Assembly: GCF_010183535.1 (NCBI RefSeq)
Contig: NC_071331.1
Span: 23,560,001-23,624,000, forward strand
Reading direction: 5' to 3'
Length of the DNA: 64,000 nt
Source of the DNA: Caenorhabditis remanei
Taxonomy: Eukaryota > Nematoda > Chromadorea > Rhabditida > Rhabditidae
Position numbers and translations under genes: made by a program. The first letter of the stretch is position 1, and each line of letters opens with the position of its first letter. Below, piece after piece: positions 48,401 to 60,330 of this stretch. The notes beneath the pieces were generated by a model, which worked only from the letters and a program-made list of their open reading frames with translations, did no database searches and was not told the origin of the DNA.

Positions 48401-50039
48401 TCGGGCGAGGATCTTCGGATCGAGGATGCATTCGGATCCTCTGGCCCCCCGGAGCGTGAATTCTATAATTCACTGCTCCACGATGCCATTGACTATGATA
48501 GTTTTATAACCAGATCTAGTGCTATCGGATAATTTTTGCTAAGGAAACGTAGATGATGTATGGAACCAGAGTTTCGGCTCCAGATCCTAGATATTCTATC
48601 ATTCTTAACGCGGAACTCTGAGTATCTTATGAAAGATGAGGAGTACCGAGTGTAGTTCGGGCAAATTAGTATACCTCCCCTCTTCGTGAGCGGAACGTAG
48701 AAGGTTTCCCCTAATTGCAACGGAATTCTTGAAGCGTTAATTTCGTTTGAAATCCGCTGTCCCGTTTGGGATTTGGGGTATTCTAGACCGTTTTTCGCAG
48801 AGTATTCCTCGTCACGTCGCGTGGCTTTTGTGTCGTTTAGACACAATAGTGACTGAGAATTCTCTTCCGAAATCTGAAGATTGTTTACAATCGTTGTCGA
48901 AAATACTTCCAGTCTTGAATTCCACTCGTGAATCACATCTGGATGAGAGAAAGAGCATAAACTAAGTGGTGTACTAGTCTGCGGTGTAGGCGGATAAGAG
49001 CGAGCCGCCGGAGTTATGCTAGTAGGACAGTCAGAGGAGATGAGTATCGAAGTTGCTCTGATCCTTTCAGAGCAGTTAGCGTAGCTAGACATCATATTTG
49101 GTGCCTTGTGCATCGGATTTGGTGGTTGTATGCAGCGCATTTGATGTTTCATTTCATTAGTTTGGTGCCTCAAATCTACTCCACCCTCGGGTCGATCTAG
49201 ATTTGTGGTGCGAAACGCCGACTGAAACTCGTATCACTCGCCTCCATCGAATCTTCGATCGAGCAGTTTGGTATGTAGTTTTCCTCGTGTGTGGATGAGA
49301 GTGGCTATTTCGAATAGTGATTCGTAATCTACCCTTTCAAGTATAATTCCGGCCGCTCACCCTCGAATCCCTCAGTAGTTATTAGTAGTCGTTTTTGGAC
49401 TACGGATCCTCTCTGTCATTCAAGTCTTCGTTTCGTTTCTGTGTGATTCGGCGATAGGCTATCTGTGTACTCCTCGGTGCAGCGACTCTTAAGCGGATCG
49501 TTAGATTAACGGGCCGGCCGCCTGGCAAGCGGAGGGCCTTATTAGGCTAGCGATACCTCGACTCCACCACGATCTACACGGATAGTCACTCCCCGAGTCA
49601 TACTTAAACTCGATGAGAATGATAGACGTTTAAGAGAGACCGTATTCCAGCTAATAATTACACTATATCCCAGACAAACTACATCACGGAATCTGTCATG
49701 ATTCCGAAGCCTCTTGTTGTTAGCTTCCCTAGTATCGGTTCCGATCGATATGAAGTTAGCTTTCGTTGAGCTTTGAGATGGTTTAGTATCGTGTTGCGGC
49801 GAAACTTCTCGCGTAGAGCTCTAGTCAGTGATGTCTGAGAAGGTGACTCCTTCAACTGATGTCGTTAACTATCTCTCGTCATCTCGAACCTCGGCGCTTT
49901 GCATTTCGCAAGTTTTTTCTTTTCTAGGAATTCGCATTTAGTTTTCTCTTATCTGCCTCCGTGATTTTTCTCGTACTCGTATCTCCCAGAGTCAGTTGAG
50001 TCATATTTATTATGCTTCAGCTATCACTCGCGATCTACG
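48401..50039 (+). other. Last part of the leader
   Basis: No supported gene. A 226-codon open frame on the minus strand (48,493-49,173) lacks splice, start or family support. TATGCTTCAG at 50,011-50,020 is a good splice acceptor just before gene A. Confidence 0.5.
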
Positions 50040-50751
50040 ATGTCGGGAAAGGGATCTCGTCCGCCTTCGGGCAATAGAAACCCCTCGGAGCCTTCGGAGG
50101 GTAAGACTAACCGAACACCTAGAAAGAAATTGCAGATGATGGTGTTTTAGATCAGCTTCTGACGCGTATTGAGTTCGACCTTCTGGTGTCCGGTCAGAAT
50201 GCATTGATGCATTCGTTTCATTACTTTGCCGACACGCTCCGAAACATGACTCCGAAATTCGATAGAATGTACGAGATGTTCCGCAGCAAGTTCAGCAATG
50301 ATGTTGACCCGACAGTCTGTAAGCTCGCACCTCCACGCCTCGGTGACCCTTATCATGGAATCACGCAATTCGAGAAGGACCTTCGCAAACAGCGAAAACA
50401 CTTTTTGGCCTGCACGGTACCATAAGCTGATTTAGATATCCCAGCATCACCAAAATGTTTCAGAGAATCGCAAGATTATTTGAGAAAGTCCTCGGAGACG
50501 TTCGCAAGGGACGTTTGGACAGCCACCTCGTGGATCGTTGTATCAGCAAATTTGCGTCTGAACATTGTAGTGAATCCTCGGATTCGTCTGACTCTTCTGA
50601 CGACTCGGATGCCGGAGAATCTGATTCAGATAACCCGCCGTCTTCGTCCGATGATGAGAAAGATGATTCGGATGACAACGCCTTCGGGAACCTCGAATTC
50701 TCAGGTTATCTTGAAGAAATCGATTACTTCCCAGTAGGCCAAGCCAACTGA
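50040..50751 (+). CDS. Accessory gene A: acidic Ser/Asp-tailed protein (three exons)
   Basis: Exons are 50,040-50,100, 50,151-50,416 and 50,464-50,751 (introns of 50 and 47 nt, GTAAGA...TTTTAG and GTACCA...TTTCAG), about 204 residues. The N-terminus is Ser/Pro/Gly-rich. The middle is helical, with FHYFADTLRNMTPKFDRMYE. Residues about 125-190 are a Ser/Asp/Glu tract (SSDSSDSSDDSDAGESDSD). Such tails resemble casein kinase 2 targets or charged chaperone/nuclear acidic tails. I recognise no family. CTATCACTCG after the TTCAG acceptor forms a short leader before the ATG, consistent with trans-splicing. It is the first gene after the leader of the LTR element. Confidence 0.75.
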
Positions 50752-51319
50752 ATCCCCCTTGTTGACTAAATTTCTGTTACTTCCCCTCGTTGTTAGCTCA
50801 TCTGAATCTCTGTTGACCTCGAATCCAAGTGACTTTCTCTCGCTGGACATTATCTTCTTCACGCGTTCAACGACGTCTACAATCGGCCTAATCACGTCGT
50901 CTAATCTCACAGTTTTTGTTTTTGATGTGCTTAATAAGTTTTCAATAAACTCGTTCCTCGAACCAGTCTACGGTCAATTTGTTCCGCATTCAAATTTATC
51001 TGGTTTCCACCAGCCCTTATTGTGATTGATATGATGATAATGATAGCCCCATTTAGAATTCCGAGAACAATCGAATGAGTCAATCGAAGCTTCGAATGAT
51101 AATGAAATCGTAGTGAAGGACGCCCCACCCTCGCTTCAGTCTGGGAACGTCGCCTCTAGAGTCTCTCTTAGACTATAACTAAGTCACCTTTATGCTACCT
51201 CGTAATAAATCGTTGACGTTATGTGATCTCTAGCCATTATTCAAGTGAATTGTCGCTATTCAGAGCTATTTTGTCATTGATTAGTTACAGGAAGTGTAAA
51301 TTTCAGTTGCCTTCAGAAT
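50752..51319 (+). other. Spacer between genes A and B
   Basis: 568 bp with AATAAA near 50,944 and an acceptor (AAATTTCAG) ending at 51,306. No gene seen. Confidence 0.5.
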
Positions 51320-51929
51320 ATGACTGGGTCAAACGGTGTGGACTTTGGCTTTCCTGCGATCGGGTTCACCTTGAATTCGATAAAGTCGCACGGAGTTCCG
51401 TATCTCTCGGTTCGGGTTGATTATGATCCGCTTAACTTCGATTCCATTACGGAAGACGCAATTAAGTGGTATCAGTGGATCGATGATAAATTCGTGTTCT
51501 ATCACGAACATCCTCCTCGACCTCCCCCAGAGTGCCCCGCCGAACCACATTCTCACGTGAGAAATTTCCGTTAGACTCACCCATGGTTCTGTATTTTAGG
51601 ATGGATTTTTCGTGAAGGTCGAATTCGCGACTTGGCATCGGAATTCGGTTCCAGTCCAACATCCGCGTTGCAACTGTGATCCGTGGTACGATGACCCTCT
51701 GTACGATCACTCGGATCCGCCAGAGTGTCAAGCCCTCGCATTCGCAGCTGTAATTGCCGATGGACTTCGAGCAGGGAAAAATATGGAGGATATTAAAATC
51801 GAGCCGCACCTCTTTGAGCTGCCTTCGACTACTCGTATCCGTACCTATTGGCCCTCGGAACCGACCCGCGCTGAGACTCTGTCCGAGATGTCGACTCTGA
51901 GAAGAGCTTTTTCGACCTGGAATCTCTAA
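51320..51929 (+). CDS. Accessory gene B: unknown protein rich in Pro, Trp and Tyr (two exons)
   Basis: Exons are 51,320-51,556 and 51,600-51,929, phase 0, with a 43-nt intron (GTGAGA...TATTTTAG), about 188 residues. A beta-rich first part (GFPAIGFTLNSI, YLSVRVDYDPL) leads to a Pro-rich patch (PPRPPPECP) and a cluster with three Cys and several Asp/Tyr (RCNCDPWYDDPLYDHSDPPEC). The end is helical. No signal peptide or membrane segment. The Cys/His pattern could bind a metal but matches no zinc finger I know. Codon use and CCTCG density match genes C-F. ATTTCAGTTGCCTTCAGAAT immediately before the ATG provides acceptors for cis- or trans-splicing. Confidence 0.75.
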
Positions 51930-52636
51930 GGGCCCGTTTATCGGATTCCCTCGATCGTTCTACTAACTACTTGTACGTTTTTAGCACCATCGATTATTGA
52001 TTTTAGGAAGAATATAGGCACTTCGTTCAAGAAAGATAACCATGAGGCCAGAAGTACGAAATTTGATAGTTTTTTGAAGTACGCATACTTTTAAAGTAAC
52101 TTTATACGAGCCAGCAGGCAGCTGACGCACTTCGCGTGTTACCTATTGCGCACTTCCGGTGTAGTCGTTTTTAACATGAGCAAGACTCATTTATACCGGT
52201 TGTGTTTCAGGTTCCTCGTTCAAATTATCGTATTTTCTCACCTCGATGCTATGTTTTATTGAATTTTACTCCCCGAAAACTCCGTTGGACCGGAACTCTT
52301 TCGTGAAGTAATGAAGAGAAGATGGTAACGCCCCCCGTGATTTCTTTCCGTTGTTATGAAAGTTTTTCAGAAGCAACTGCCGATGCTAAATAGCGTTTCG
52401 TCATCGCCGGAACGAATTTCCTCGGAAATTCGTGTAAAGAAGTCACAAATCATTTGATAAATTGTTTTTTGGTGTGATAAAAGTTCCCCCGAAAATGCCC
52501 CTTTATGTGTTCATTGATCCCTAGCGTGATTTTTTACGTTCATATCTTTGTTCTGTTCGCTTTACATAACGGGACGTTTTTGCGGCTAATTTTTATTACA
52601 GCAAAAGGCCTATTCTGAGTGAATCGTAACGAGCGA
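51930..52636 (+). other. Spacer between genes B and C
   Basis: 707 bp without a gene. AGCAGGCAGCTGACGC at 52,113-52,128 recurs with one change at 56,041-56,056 (downstream of gene D). An acceptor (TTTTTATTACAG) ends at 52,601. Confidence 0.5.
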
Positions 52637-53424
52637 ATGGACATCAAGCAGAATCCCTCGGATTGGAAAGATGCGGACCCTCGTCAGAGTATCCAAATTG
52701 ATCAAATTCCAGCGATAAACCTTGATTTTTCCAGTATATCGTTCCCTCGCTGAAATCCCTCGCTCTGCGAAGCCGATTCAGAAAAGTGTCAGTTTCATGG
52801 ATATCTCGGAACCCAATTTCACTCGCTTTCGAGCTGGAGAGTCATATGGCCCACGTAATTATGAATTCAGACGCCTCGAGGAGTCGACGGTTAGCCAGAA
52901 AAGCAGACAATTTTATCTAATGATGCCTCTAGTTTCAGATTTCTACAGCCCCCGCGATGATTGAAGTCGTAGTCCGAGCGTATCAATTCGTGTCACACTC
53001 CCGAGTGTGGTCAACGTGGATTCTGGTTGAAGTAGAGTCTCAGCGCGAACATGCTGTTCGGGCTTTCGAGTTGAATGGAGAATTCTTTCTCCATAAGACT
53101 CCGGAGGCTCTTGGTGTACGTCCTTTTCGAAGCACGGGTCCTTCAGAACAGTGGGCGGCGCTGCATTCCGCAATCTTTGATTACGTGGATGTTACCGCCC
53201 CCCGCCCTCGCTACTCCACTTCAAGATTATCCTCGATGAGACTAATCCGTGAAAACGAATCAGTCTGCGGATGTCTACCCTCGCTATCACATCAGGACTC
53301 GAACGGCCTATCGGAATTCTGTAAAACCCGTCAAATCGCCCAAAAAGCGATGTTGCAGCTGCATCACAAGTTACAGTCGAGATCCCTCGATTCGATCTTG
53401 TCACTCAAATGGAGCTTCCCGTAA
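52637..53424 (+). CDS. Accessory gene C: unknown protein (three exons)
   Basis: Exons are 52,637-52,688, 52,735-52,889 and 52,939-53,424; phases fit and give about 230 residues. The first intron (GTATCC...TTTTTCCAG) is needed, because reading through meets TGA. The second donor (GTTAGC) is weak but restores the long frame. The protein has no signal peptide or membrane span. A central beta-rich segment (MIEVVVRAYQFVSHSRVWST) is followed by a Ser/Arg-rich and Gln-rich C-terminus. No known domain recognised. The stop lies only 171 bp before gene D, the tightest spacing in the cluster. Confidence 0.7.
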
Positions 53425-53595
53425 CATCGACGAATCGCGACATTTTTCATTGTTTTCTGTCAAAATAAAGCCTAATTTGTTGTGTTCTCGTAATTGCTTG
53501 TGATTCAGTAACTCGGTTTTTACCCAGTTCGATATCTGTTTCGTTTACGACTCGGTGAATTAATCATTATTTTTATATTGATTTAGCAACTTACT

Positions 53596-55579
53596 ATGAC
53601 CACTAGCAAATCGCGTTTTGATATGAAGCCGGTGCTCAATGACGCCATCCTCGATGCCGATCTCCCGCCAATCTCTCAGATTCCCTTGCCGGAAATATCG
53701 AAGGCTCGTGAAAATGAGCTCCTCGATGACCCAAAAGGTAATTTGATCGTTGGCATTGAGTGAGAGTGACTAGTTTTCTTTTCTAGAAGCATCGCCTGAA
53801 CCGTCTGTCTTCGGGATAGGCGCTGAACGCGCAGCGGAAGGAAAAGCACTCGAACAAGAAGAACTTGACTACGGTTAGTGCAATTCAGCTCTCTGAATCG
53901 CGGCTAATTGGCTCTATTTTCAGCAGAGTCCTCAGGTCACGAAAGTGACATCGGTGACGATACCTCGAAATTTGCCGGAAATTCACCCTCGAAAGAGGAA
54001 ACGATCCCGCCAAATCAGCAGGTAATCCAAGGGCCTCTAAACTTTTTTGTTTACCCCGACGGAATACTTGAAAGTCCTATTCCCCTTTTCCAGGAATCGA
54101 AGAATAACGACCAGGGCCCTCGCCCAGTGTCCGAATTCGTCGAAAACGGTGAAGAGGAGATGACGGAAATCGAGATCCGAACCAACGAGGCTCTTCTGAA
54201 TTTGGAAAAGATTCCCTCGATTGACGACAAGCTCAAGAATATCTTGGAATTGGTTCAAACTTTAGTCGATACTTCTGTCACCCCCGATCAGCTCAACAAC
54301 TTCGTGACAAAGAAGGATCTGGAGAAGTTGGCTTTGAAATCTGACCTCGACCCCCTCGTCAAAAAGGCTGACATCATCGATCGTTTGCCCACCCTCGACG
54401 TCTGGACGAATATGATCGAGAACCTCGCTCCGTTTGCTGCTCTCCAGGGATTGTCCAGTAACATGAACAACTTCCTGGTACAGCTCACGTCGATCGCGGA
54501 GGACCAACGTCGCATCTCCAAACGCCAGGGCCAAGGAAACGGTCTGGTTCAGAAGCTCATTGACCAGGGCAAGTTCGACCGTGAAGATTTCGAGAAGACC
54601 TCGTTGAAGATCACACGCGTGTACAACTCGTTGAGGGATTACATCGCCCGCAAAGTATCCGCCCTCGAGCAAGCCAACGAAGTCAGGTCACTGAAGACTC
54701 TGGTAGCGGACATCCGAGAGAAACAGGCCAGCTACAAGCAGATCCTCGATCTTGAAGATCCCGCCGAAGAGCATCGTTCGCAAGCCCTCGGAGAGATATA
54801 CGCGCTCGAAAGATCCTCGGAACTCGCACAGATTCAAAAGAATACTGAGCATATGGAGCGCAAGCTTCTCGAGAACCGTCGTCTCGTACGTTTGTGTGAT
54901 TTTAGATCCCTTCTAATTCAGTTTTGTTCAGAACTCGGTGAAATGCTTCTTTTGCCATCAGAACCATGATGCGGCGAAGTGCCAAGTCTATCCGGACCTC
55001 CCCTCGAGACGTCAGCAGCTCTTGAATGAGCACCGCTGTCTTATCTGCGGAAAAGCCGGATGTGACGGATCCGAAGCAACCTGCAAGGCCGCCAACCGTG
55101 TTTGTCGTAGCTGTTCCGCCTCGCTGCCCATTGAAGAGCGTCAACACCATCAGACTTTGTGCCCTCGTCGATATCAGAAGAAAATTTCTTCTGCCGTCGT
55201 CACGGCCTCAGAGAATGATGTTGTTGCTACCTCGACCGCTCCAGTAGCTGATGAGGACTTCAGTAGCAATATGGCCAAATACCTCGATCATACCGGTCCG
55301 CAACCTGCAGGTGGCTTCCGCGTCAAACCGGAGCATGTGATCCATGGATCAGGAGATTCTGATGAGGAAGACGAGCCTTCGTTGAAGCGCCCAGCCCTCG
55401 CTGCTACCTCCAGCAATGGAAACCGCGACGAGCCAAAGGCAAAGAAACAGAAGCACACTCGTGGCGGAAAGAAGTTCAAATTCGCCAAGAAAGGCAAGAA
55501 AGTCGAGAAGTCAGAAACGGCTCCAGTAGTCAAATCGGAGAACTCGATCAAGGAAGAGCACGGAAATGCCAAGAATTGA
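53596..55579 (+). CDS. Accessory gene D: Gag-like protein with coiled coil and CCHC/Cys-rich zinc knuckles
   Basis: Exons are 53,596-53,737, 53,787-53,873, 53,924-54,885 and 54,932-55,579, about 612 residues. A further 72-nt intron at 54,022-54,093 (GTAATC...TTTTCCAG) keeps the frame, so a 588-residue form is equally possible. The N-terminal third is acidic. The middle is long, helical and charged (probable coiled coil, about 180-395). Next comes a nucleocapsid-like module: CFFCHQNHDAAKC (C-x2-C-x3-H-x4-C), RRQQLL spacer, CLICGKAGC...C and CRSC...H...C. The C-terminus is Lys-rich (KKQKHTRGGKKFKFAKKGKK) and likely binds nucleic acid. The knuckle-spacer-knuckle layout is that of Bel/Pao Gag. 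There is no protease or polymerase motif, so it is a stand-alone gag-like gene. Acceptor ATTTAG lies 11 bases before the ATG. Confidence 0.82.
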
Positions 55580-57696
55580 GATACCGCCCTCGTTATTAAC
55601 TAATAACCGTTAAAAATTTATTATTTTTTGTTGTGTTTTTACGGGTTCTATCCTAATAAAAACAATGTTGTTGTTAATTTCTCGCGACCTCAATTCCGGC
55701 ATTTGATATGAGTAAAAACTCATTATTATTTTAATTCTAGCTCATTCCTCGTTATTACTTGCCTCCCTCGTTATCTGACGTCCAAACATGAACTGAATGC
55801 CACGAATCAGGGAAGTTCCGGCCAATTCGCAGGGCTCCCCTTCTTCTAAGTTATGGGTAGAAGTAAAACATCATACTCATATCGATTTTCGGATTGTGTG
55901 AGGCGAAAAGGAAGTTCATCCGTCTCTATGACCTCGTGTCTGAGTAAAATGATACCTTGTAAGTCAGTCACTAAGTTAAACGCCCTCGGGCTCATTTAGT
56001 GCATTTTTGGGCAATTTATTGCACTGTTGGGTAGATAATTAGCAGGCAGCTAACGCCGTAACTCGATTGGACTAGTTCCAGCGCCTCCGGGCATGTGATG
56101 ACACACCAATTTGTTGCACTTCGGAGCATCTGCGGTGAAATGGACTCACAAATCGGTTACAATCTCCCCGTCTAATTGAATAAGCGTTCAATTGGAAAAA
56201 CCTAGACCTGTAATCGGAGCGATGACTCTCAGGTGGCTCCTGAGATTAAGCCGAGATTCAGGGTAATCCGGGTCGGTGATCAATACGATCTTAAAAACCG
56301 GTCCATTCCCTCGGGATAAATAACTATAATCCGGATCTATGATGCTAACGCTAAGAGAAGGATGAGGATGTAGATGATGATTTGCGATTAGATTAGATAC
56401 TTCATGTCACTATTCAGTGACCGACGACGAAGTACCTATTATTGGTACATCAGGTGTATTTGGTGCGTCAAATACACAGTGTTCTAATCGATAAGTTAAT
56501 TCTGTTCGCGAGAAAATTCTATGCCTGCAGCACGATTTCGAGCATCTAGGTCAATTATGAGTCAATCGAGCATGATCCCGATCCCTCCGCTGTGCCAATC
56601 GTACCTATCTCTCTCCCTCGGAGATTGAGATTCGTTCGAGCGCCACTGCCGAGCAACCGGCTATCACCTCGAGAACTCGAACTTAAGAACTAATGCACTA
56701 TACACCTTTCGGGGCTATAACTGCAGAAGTTCGCGAATGCAACAAATTATTGCGCATCGGCTCTAATCCAGTTGAACCAGCTGGTGCAACCGGAGCGTAC
56801 TGGTACAGATTTTGCAAGAGCGGAATTTGATTACATGCCATTACGTGGATTAATCGCCTCATAGAATAACTAGTCACAAGTGTCCAATTGATCGACAAAA
56901 GGGCCTTCGGGACAAGTTCTTTCTACCACGACACCTCGTTCATCCCTACACGTCACGGCTCCGTGACAACTTCGATGATGTCAAGCGACTGAAATTGAAG
57001 GGCCTCTTGTACCGAGATTTCATCTCAAATTCGTTCATCAATGTATTTTCTTCCCCCCGTATGGGAAATGGAGTTAATCGTTCATGTTCGGCGGTCTGAT
57101 GGAATCAGAAGGCCCACCAGCGGAATATCTCGATTATCCCAAGGTGCGCGTTCTGAAACTTGACGATGGCAAAGGTGCCTGTCACCTCCTTGACAAGTGA
57201 TATCATTTCGTAGTAATCTACAAATGAAACCTCAGTTCTTTCTAATGCTGCTTGATCGAACTGCAGCGTATCGCGAAAATCAAGGACCACGTCTCTCTAA
57301 GAGGAGGTTTTCTTCCTTTTAATTCATGCATCGATGAAAATTCAAGTGAATTTACCGTCCATGCGTGGTCATATCCCCTCGAAGATGCATTCACCGGTCG
57401 AAAGACCACCGAAAGCTAGTAAACTTTGAGAAATTTATGACACAACGAGATTATGCGTAAATTATTAGTGCGTGTAAACCTCGTAATCCACGTTCGAAAG
57501 AACGTGACCTCTCTTACGTGTGCTAATAAACTTGTCCTCGTGGCTGAAACCCACGTGGCTAAAGTAAGATCGGCATTAAGCGGCTCGTAGCGTTCAGTTC
57601 GTGTTTTATATCACTTCCAGTACCCTACTCCTCCCTGATCCCGCCTTATTTTGGTTCGACGAAATGTTTATCGGTGCTAATCTGTAAATTCCAGAG
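55580..57696 (+). other. 2.1-kb spacer between genes D and E
   Basis: AATAAA near 55,656 could end the D message. No gene is supported on either strand. It holds the repeated motif AGCAGGCAGCTAACGC (56,041) and two hairpins near 57,489-57,555. The acceptor AAATTCCAG lies just before gene E. Confidence 0.55.
57489..57506 (+). promoter_or_regulatory. Perfect RNA hairpin with GAAA tetraloop upstream of gene E
   Basis: CACGTTC-GAAA-GAACGTG: 7-bp stem with a GNRA-class loop, 190 bases before the gene E ATG. A second stem-loop follows at 57,539-57,555 (CGTGG-CTGAAAC-CCACG). Confidence 0.6.
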
Positions 57697-60330
57697 ATGG
57701 ACGACTCTCAACCGTTACCACAATGCCCCTCGCAGCAATTAGCGACGGCACTGGTCGTGTCAAGCAACATCTTGAACCAACCGGATGAGCTCTGCTCGTA
57801 CGCTGAACGCGTCCCTCTGATCCGTGACGATGACCTCGCAGATTTGACAGATCCCATGTCTCGTGGAAACCTCTTGTGGTACATGAGAACCGGACACCTG
57901 CCACACCCTTCAAACTTCATTCGTGAAGTGACGAAGCGTGAGCCTTATATGGCTAATAATAGGCAACTCTTGGATTGGATACGCTCCATGATCAGAGGAA
58001 CCTATTCGAAGACTCGTCCGGTTCCAGGCAACCGTTACGCGACGAACAGATGCTCCGCGTGCGGATCCTCGTGTATGGGCACTGCCCTCGAGGATCATAG
58101 CGAAAATGATTGTGGATTCGTTCGCTACCTTTCCAACGAGGAGAAACTGGAGTTCGCCGTAGCCAATGGCTATGCGTTCTGTGGTTACTGCAACTCTCGA
58201 TCGGCCTCGCACACTAAGTGTGACATGCCCAGAAATTGTCGCAAGTGCCACAAGCAGGGTCACCAGCACTATCACGGTGTTTGTAACCTCGAGCTCACTC
58301 CACTTCAATTCCAAGAAAAGGTCCGAACAATCAGAATCAAACGTGGAAAACGCATCCGTTGGTTAGTCGAGAATGGGTACCTCGCGTTCCCGTTGCCTAA
58401 CGATTATGTCCCCTCCGCTGTGCTTAATGGGATTCGTGGAAAGCACATTCGTGGTGTCGGACCACTTACTAGTCCTGCAGCGGACGAGTTTGGAGTTATT
58501 CCGGAGTATACATACCGATGGATGCCTTATCGCGGTCTCATGAACAGAGAACTGGAGCATCTCGATTTACTGGGCCCGGTCTACCTCGACGATGAGCAAT
58601 GTGATTGGTTCATATTGCTCGAGGAAAGAGCACGAGAAGTCTATAAGACTAACCGCCGCTCTGGCAAGATCCCACTGATCGTGAAGCTTACATGTTATCT
58701 GCCGGATCCCGTGTTTCCAGACGATATTCATGCCCTCGGAAAGATTCAAGTGAGAACGGATGACAGTCCCCCATCTCAGGAAATACAGTCTCTTGATTTC
58801 AGAATCAAGGAGCACGTGTAGTCGAGCTTCCGAACAACGGCGAACGTAGTATCCCCCGCGCTCATGAAGTAAGACAGTCGTGAAAATGACCCATTGACTG
58901 AGTATTGTTACAGGAATTGAAGCCATTGGCCTCTACCTCGACGGCAAGCTCATCGAGAGCCCTCCCTCGAGTGTCCCAGTCGCAACCCTCGGTTGGTGTT
59001 AATGAAACTTTCAAGTTAAACTCTTGTCTGCTTGTAGGAGTATGGACCTCAGGCTAATCAGGCCAACAGCGCTGCTGTTCAGTCTGTACTGAATTACATC
59101 CACTCTAATCCACCCCAAGTGATGGATACCGACCTGAAGAGCAAGTTGATTATGGAGCCACCTGGTGATTCTTTCAATGAGGAATTTGACCGAATTGTGG
59201 ATGAGTACCAGGATCTCCAACTCAACGCCGCTATGATGGAAGTTGGTGGAATCCCCCCGAATGCCGAACAGCAAATGGAAGAGCAATTGAGTAACCTCGT
59301 TCTCCGCTATATCCGCTACAATGTCAATTGTATGCCGGATGATCGTCACTCTTTCGGAGTCGTCCCCCTCGTCGTGAACAGCTTTGAGTCCCTCGAGACT
59401 CCCAATTCTAGAGAAGCCATCATTTGGCGGATCCAGACTTGGCAGCTGATTCTGACCGGGCAATACGATTCCGAACCAGTGGGCGCAGATGTGTCTAACG
59501 ACACCATCACACGCTATCTTCGATATTTAGTGGACCGTGGAAACTCTCTTGTAGGTTCCCCTCGTTGCTATGTTCGTCTTGCATTCGAGATGATCCCAGC
59601 TGACTATAGAGAGGTGTTTAAGGTGATTCCCTCGATACGTTTGTTCACAGACCCGGCCATGGATTTGATTGTGAATCGTTGGATGGCGGCGGAACCCGCA
59701 GGATTTGCCATTCTCAACGCTCCGGCCACTCAATTCCCCTACTCGGAGGAGCTGGGTGGTCCCGTTGACGAAGGCATTTCTGTAGAAGTGGAACGGGCTC
59801 GAGAACTCGAAGTTAAGGAAGCTATTCGCACCCTCGACTCTTCTCGCCCACCCCACCACTACCGCGCTAGATTTCCCTCGCTGGACGTAATCGACATCAT
59901 GTTGGTTTATCCGTTCCCCGAACATAAATCTGAGGTTATCCACCGCATCAAAACGATCCAATTGACCATGACGGCCAACTGTGAGCATACGGAACGTCTC
60001 GATACGTGCCCCCACCCGCTTCTCAAGAGCTACCTCGGATTTTGGAGAGCAGTGCTCCTCGCTATTCGTTGCCTCATCGAGAACGGAGCGTCGGCTCCGG
60101 TTCGCATGTCGGACTGCACTGTCGAGATGCTCCACGGAGGCAAGACCTCGCTTGATTTGGCACTCCCGAGTATGCGTGTTTATCGCTGGGAAACTGGCGA
60201 CTGGTGGCTCATCTGGATAGAGAAGACCTTGATTCCACAACTGTGGAAAATCTCTGGTCATGTCTGCCGATGCACCGCCGGCCCAGATTCCACACGCCCT
60301 CGCGATCGTCAAGACGAGCAAGGTCAGTAA
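57697..60330 (+). CDS. Accessory gene E: large Gag-like protein with Cys/His zinc-binding region (three exons)
   Basis: Exons are 57,697-58,815, 58,914-58,991 and 59,038-60,330, all phase 0, about 829 residues. Without the first splice, translation stops at TAG three bases after the donor (CAC|GTGTAG), giving a 374-residue short form. Residues about 119-196 form a Cys/His-rich module: CSACGSSC, CGFVRYLS, then CGYCNSRSASHTKC and CRKCHKQGHQHYHGVC. These are zinc knuckles like those of genes D and F. The rest is mostly helical, with repeated RYIRYNV/RYLRYLV-like segments. No protease, polymerase or membrane motif is seen. AAATTCCAGAG sits directly before the ATG. The last codons contain CAAG|GTCAGT, a possible further donor, so a longer isoform may exist. 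Confidence 0.8.

Noticed and set aside
48493..49173. 226-codon open frame on the minus strand in the leader
   Set aside because: No family features, no splice or start context, antisense to the element, and overlapping the edge of repetitive DNA. Low stop density explains it.
45791..50039. Possible ribosomal RNA genes in the GC-richer leader
   Set aside because: I found no conserved rRNA core sequences. The CCTCG bias and linkage to the LTR fit an element leader better.
50040..53424. Envelope gene among accessory genes A-C
   Set aside because: None has a signal peptide, membrane span or fusion-peptide-like segment.
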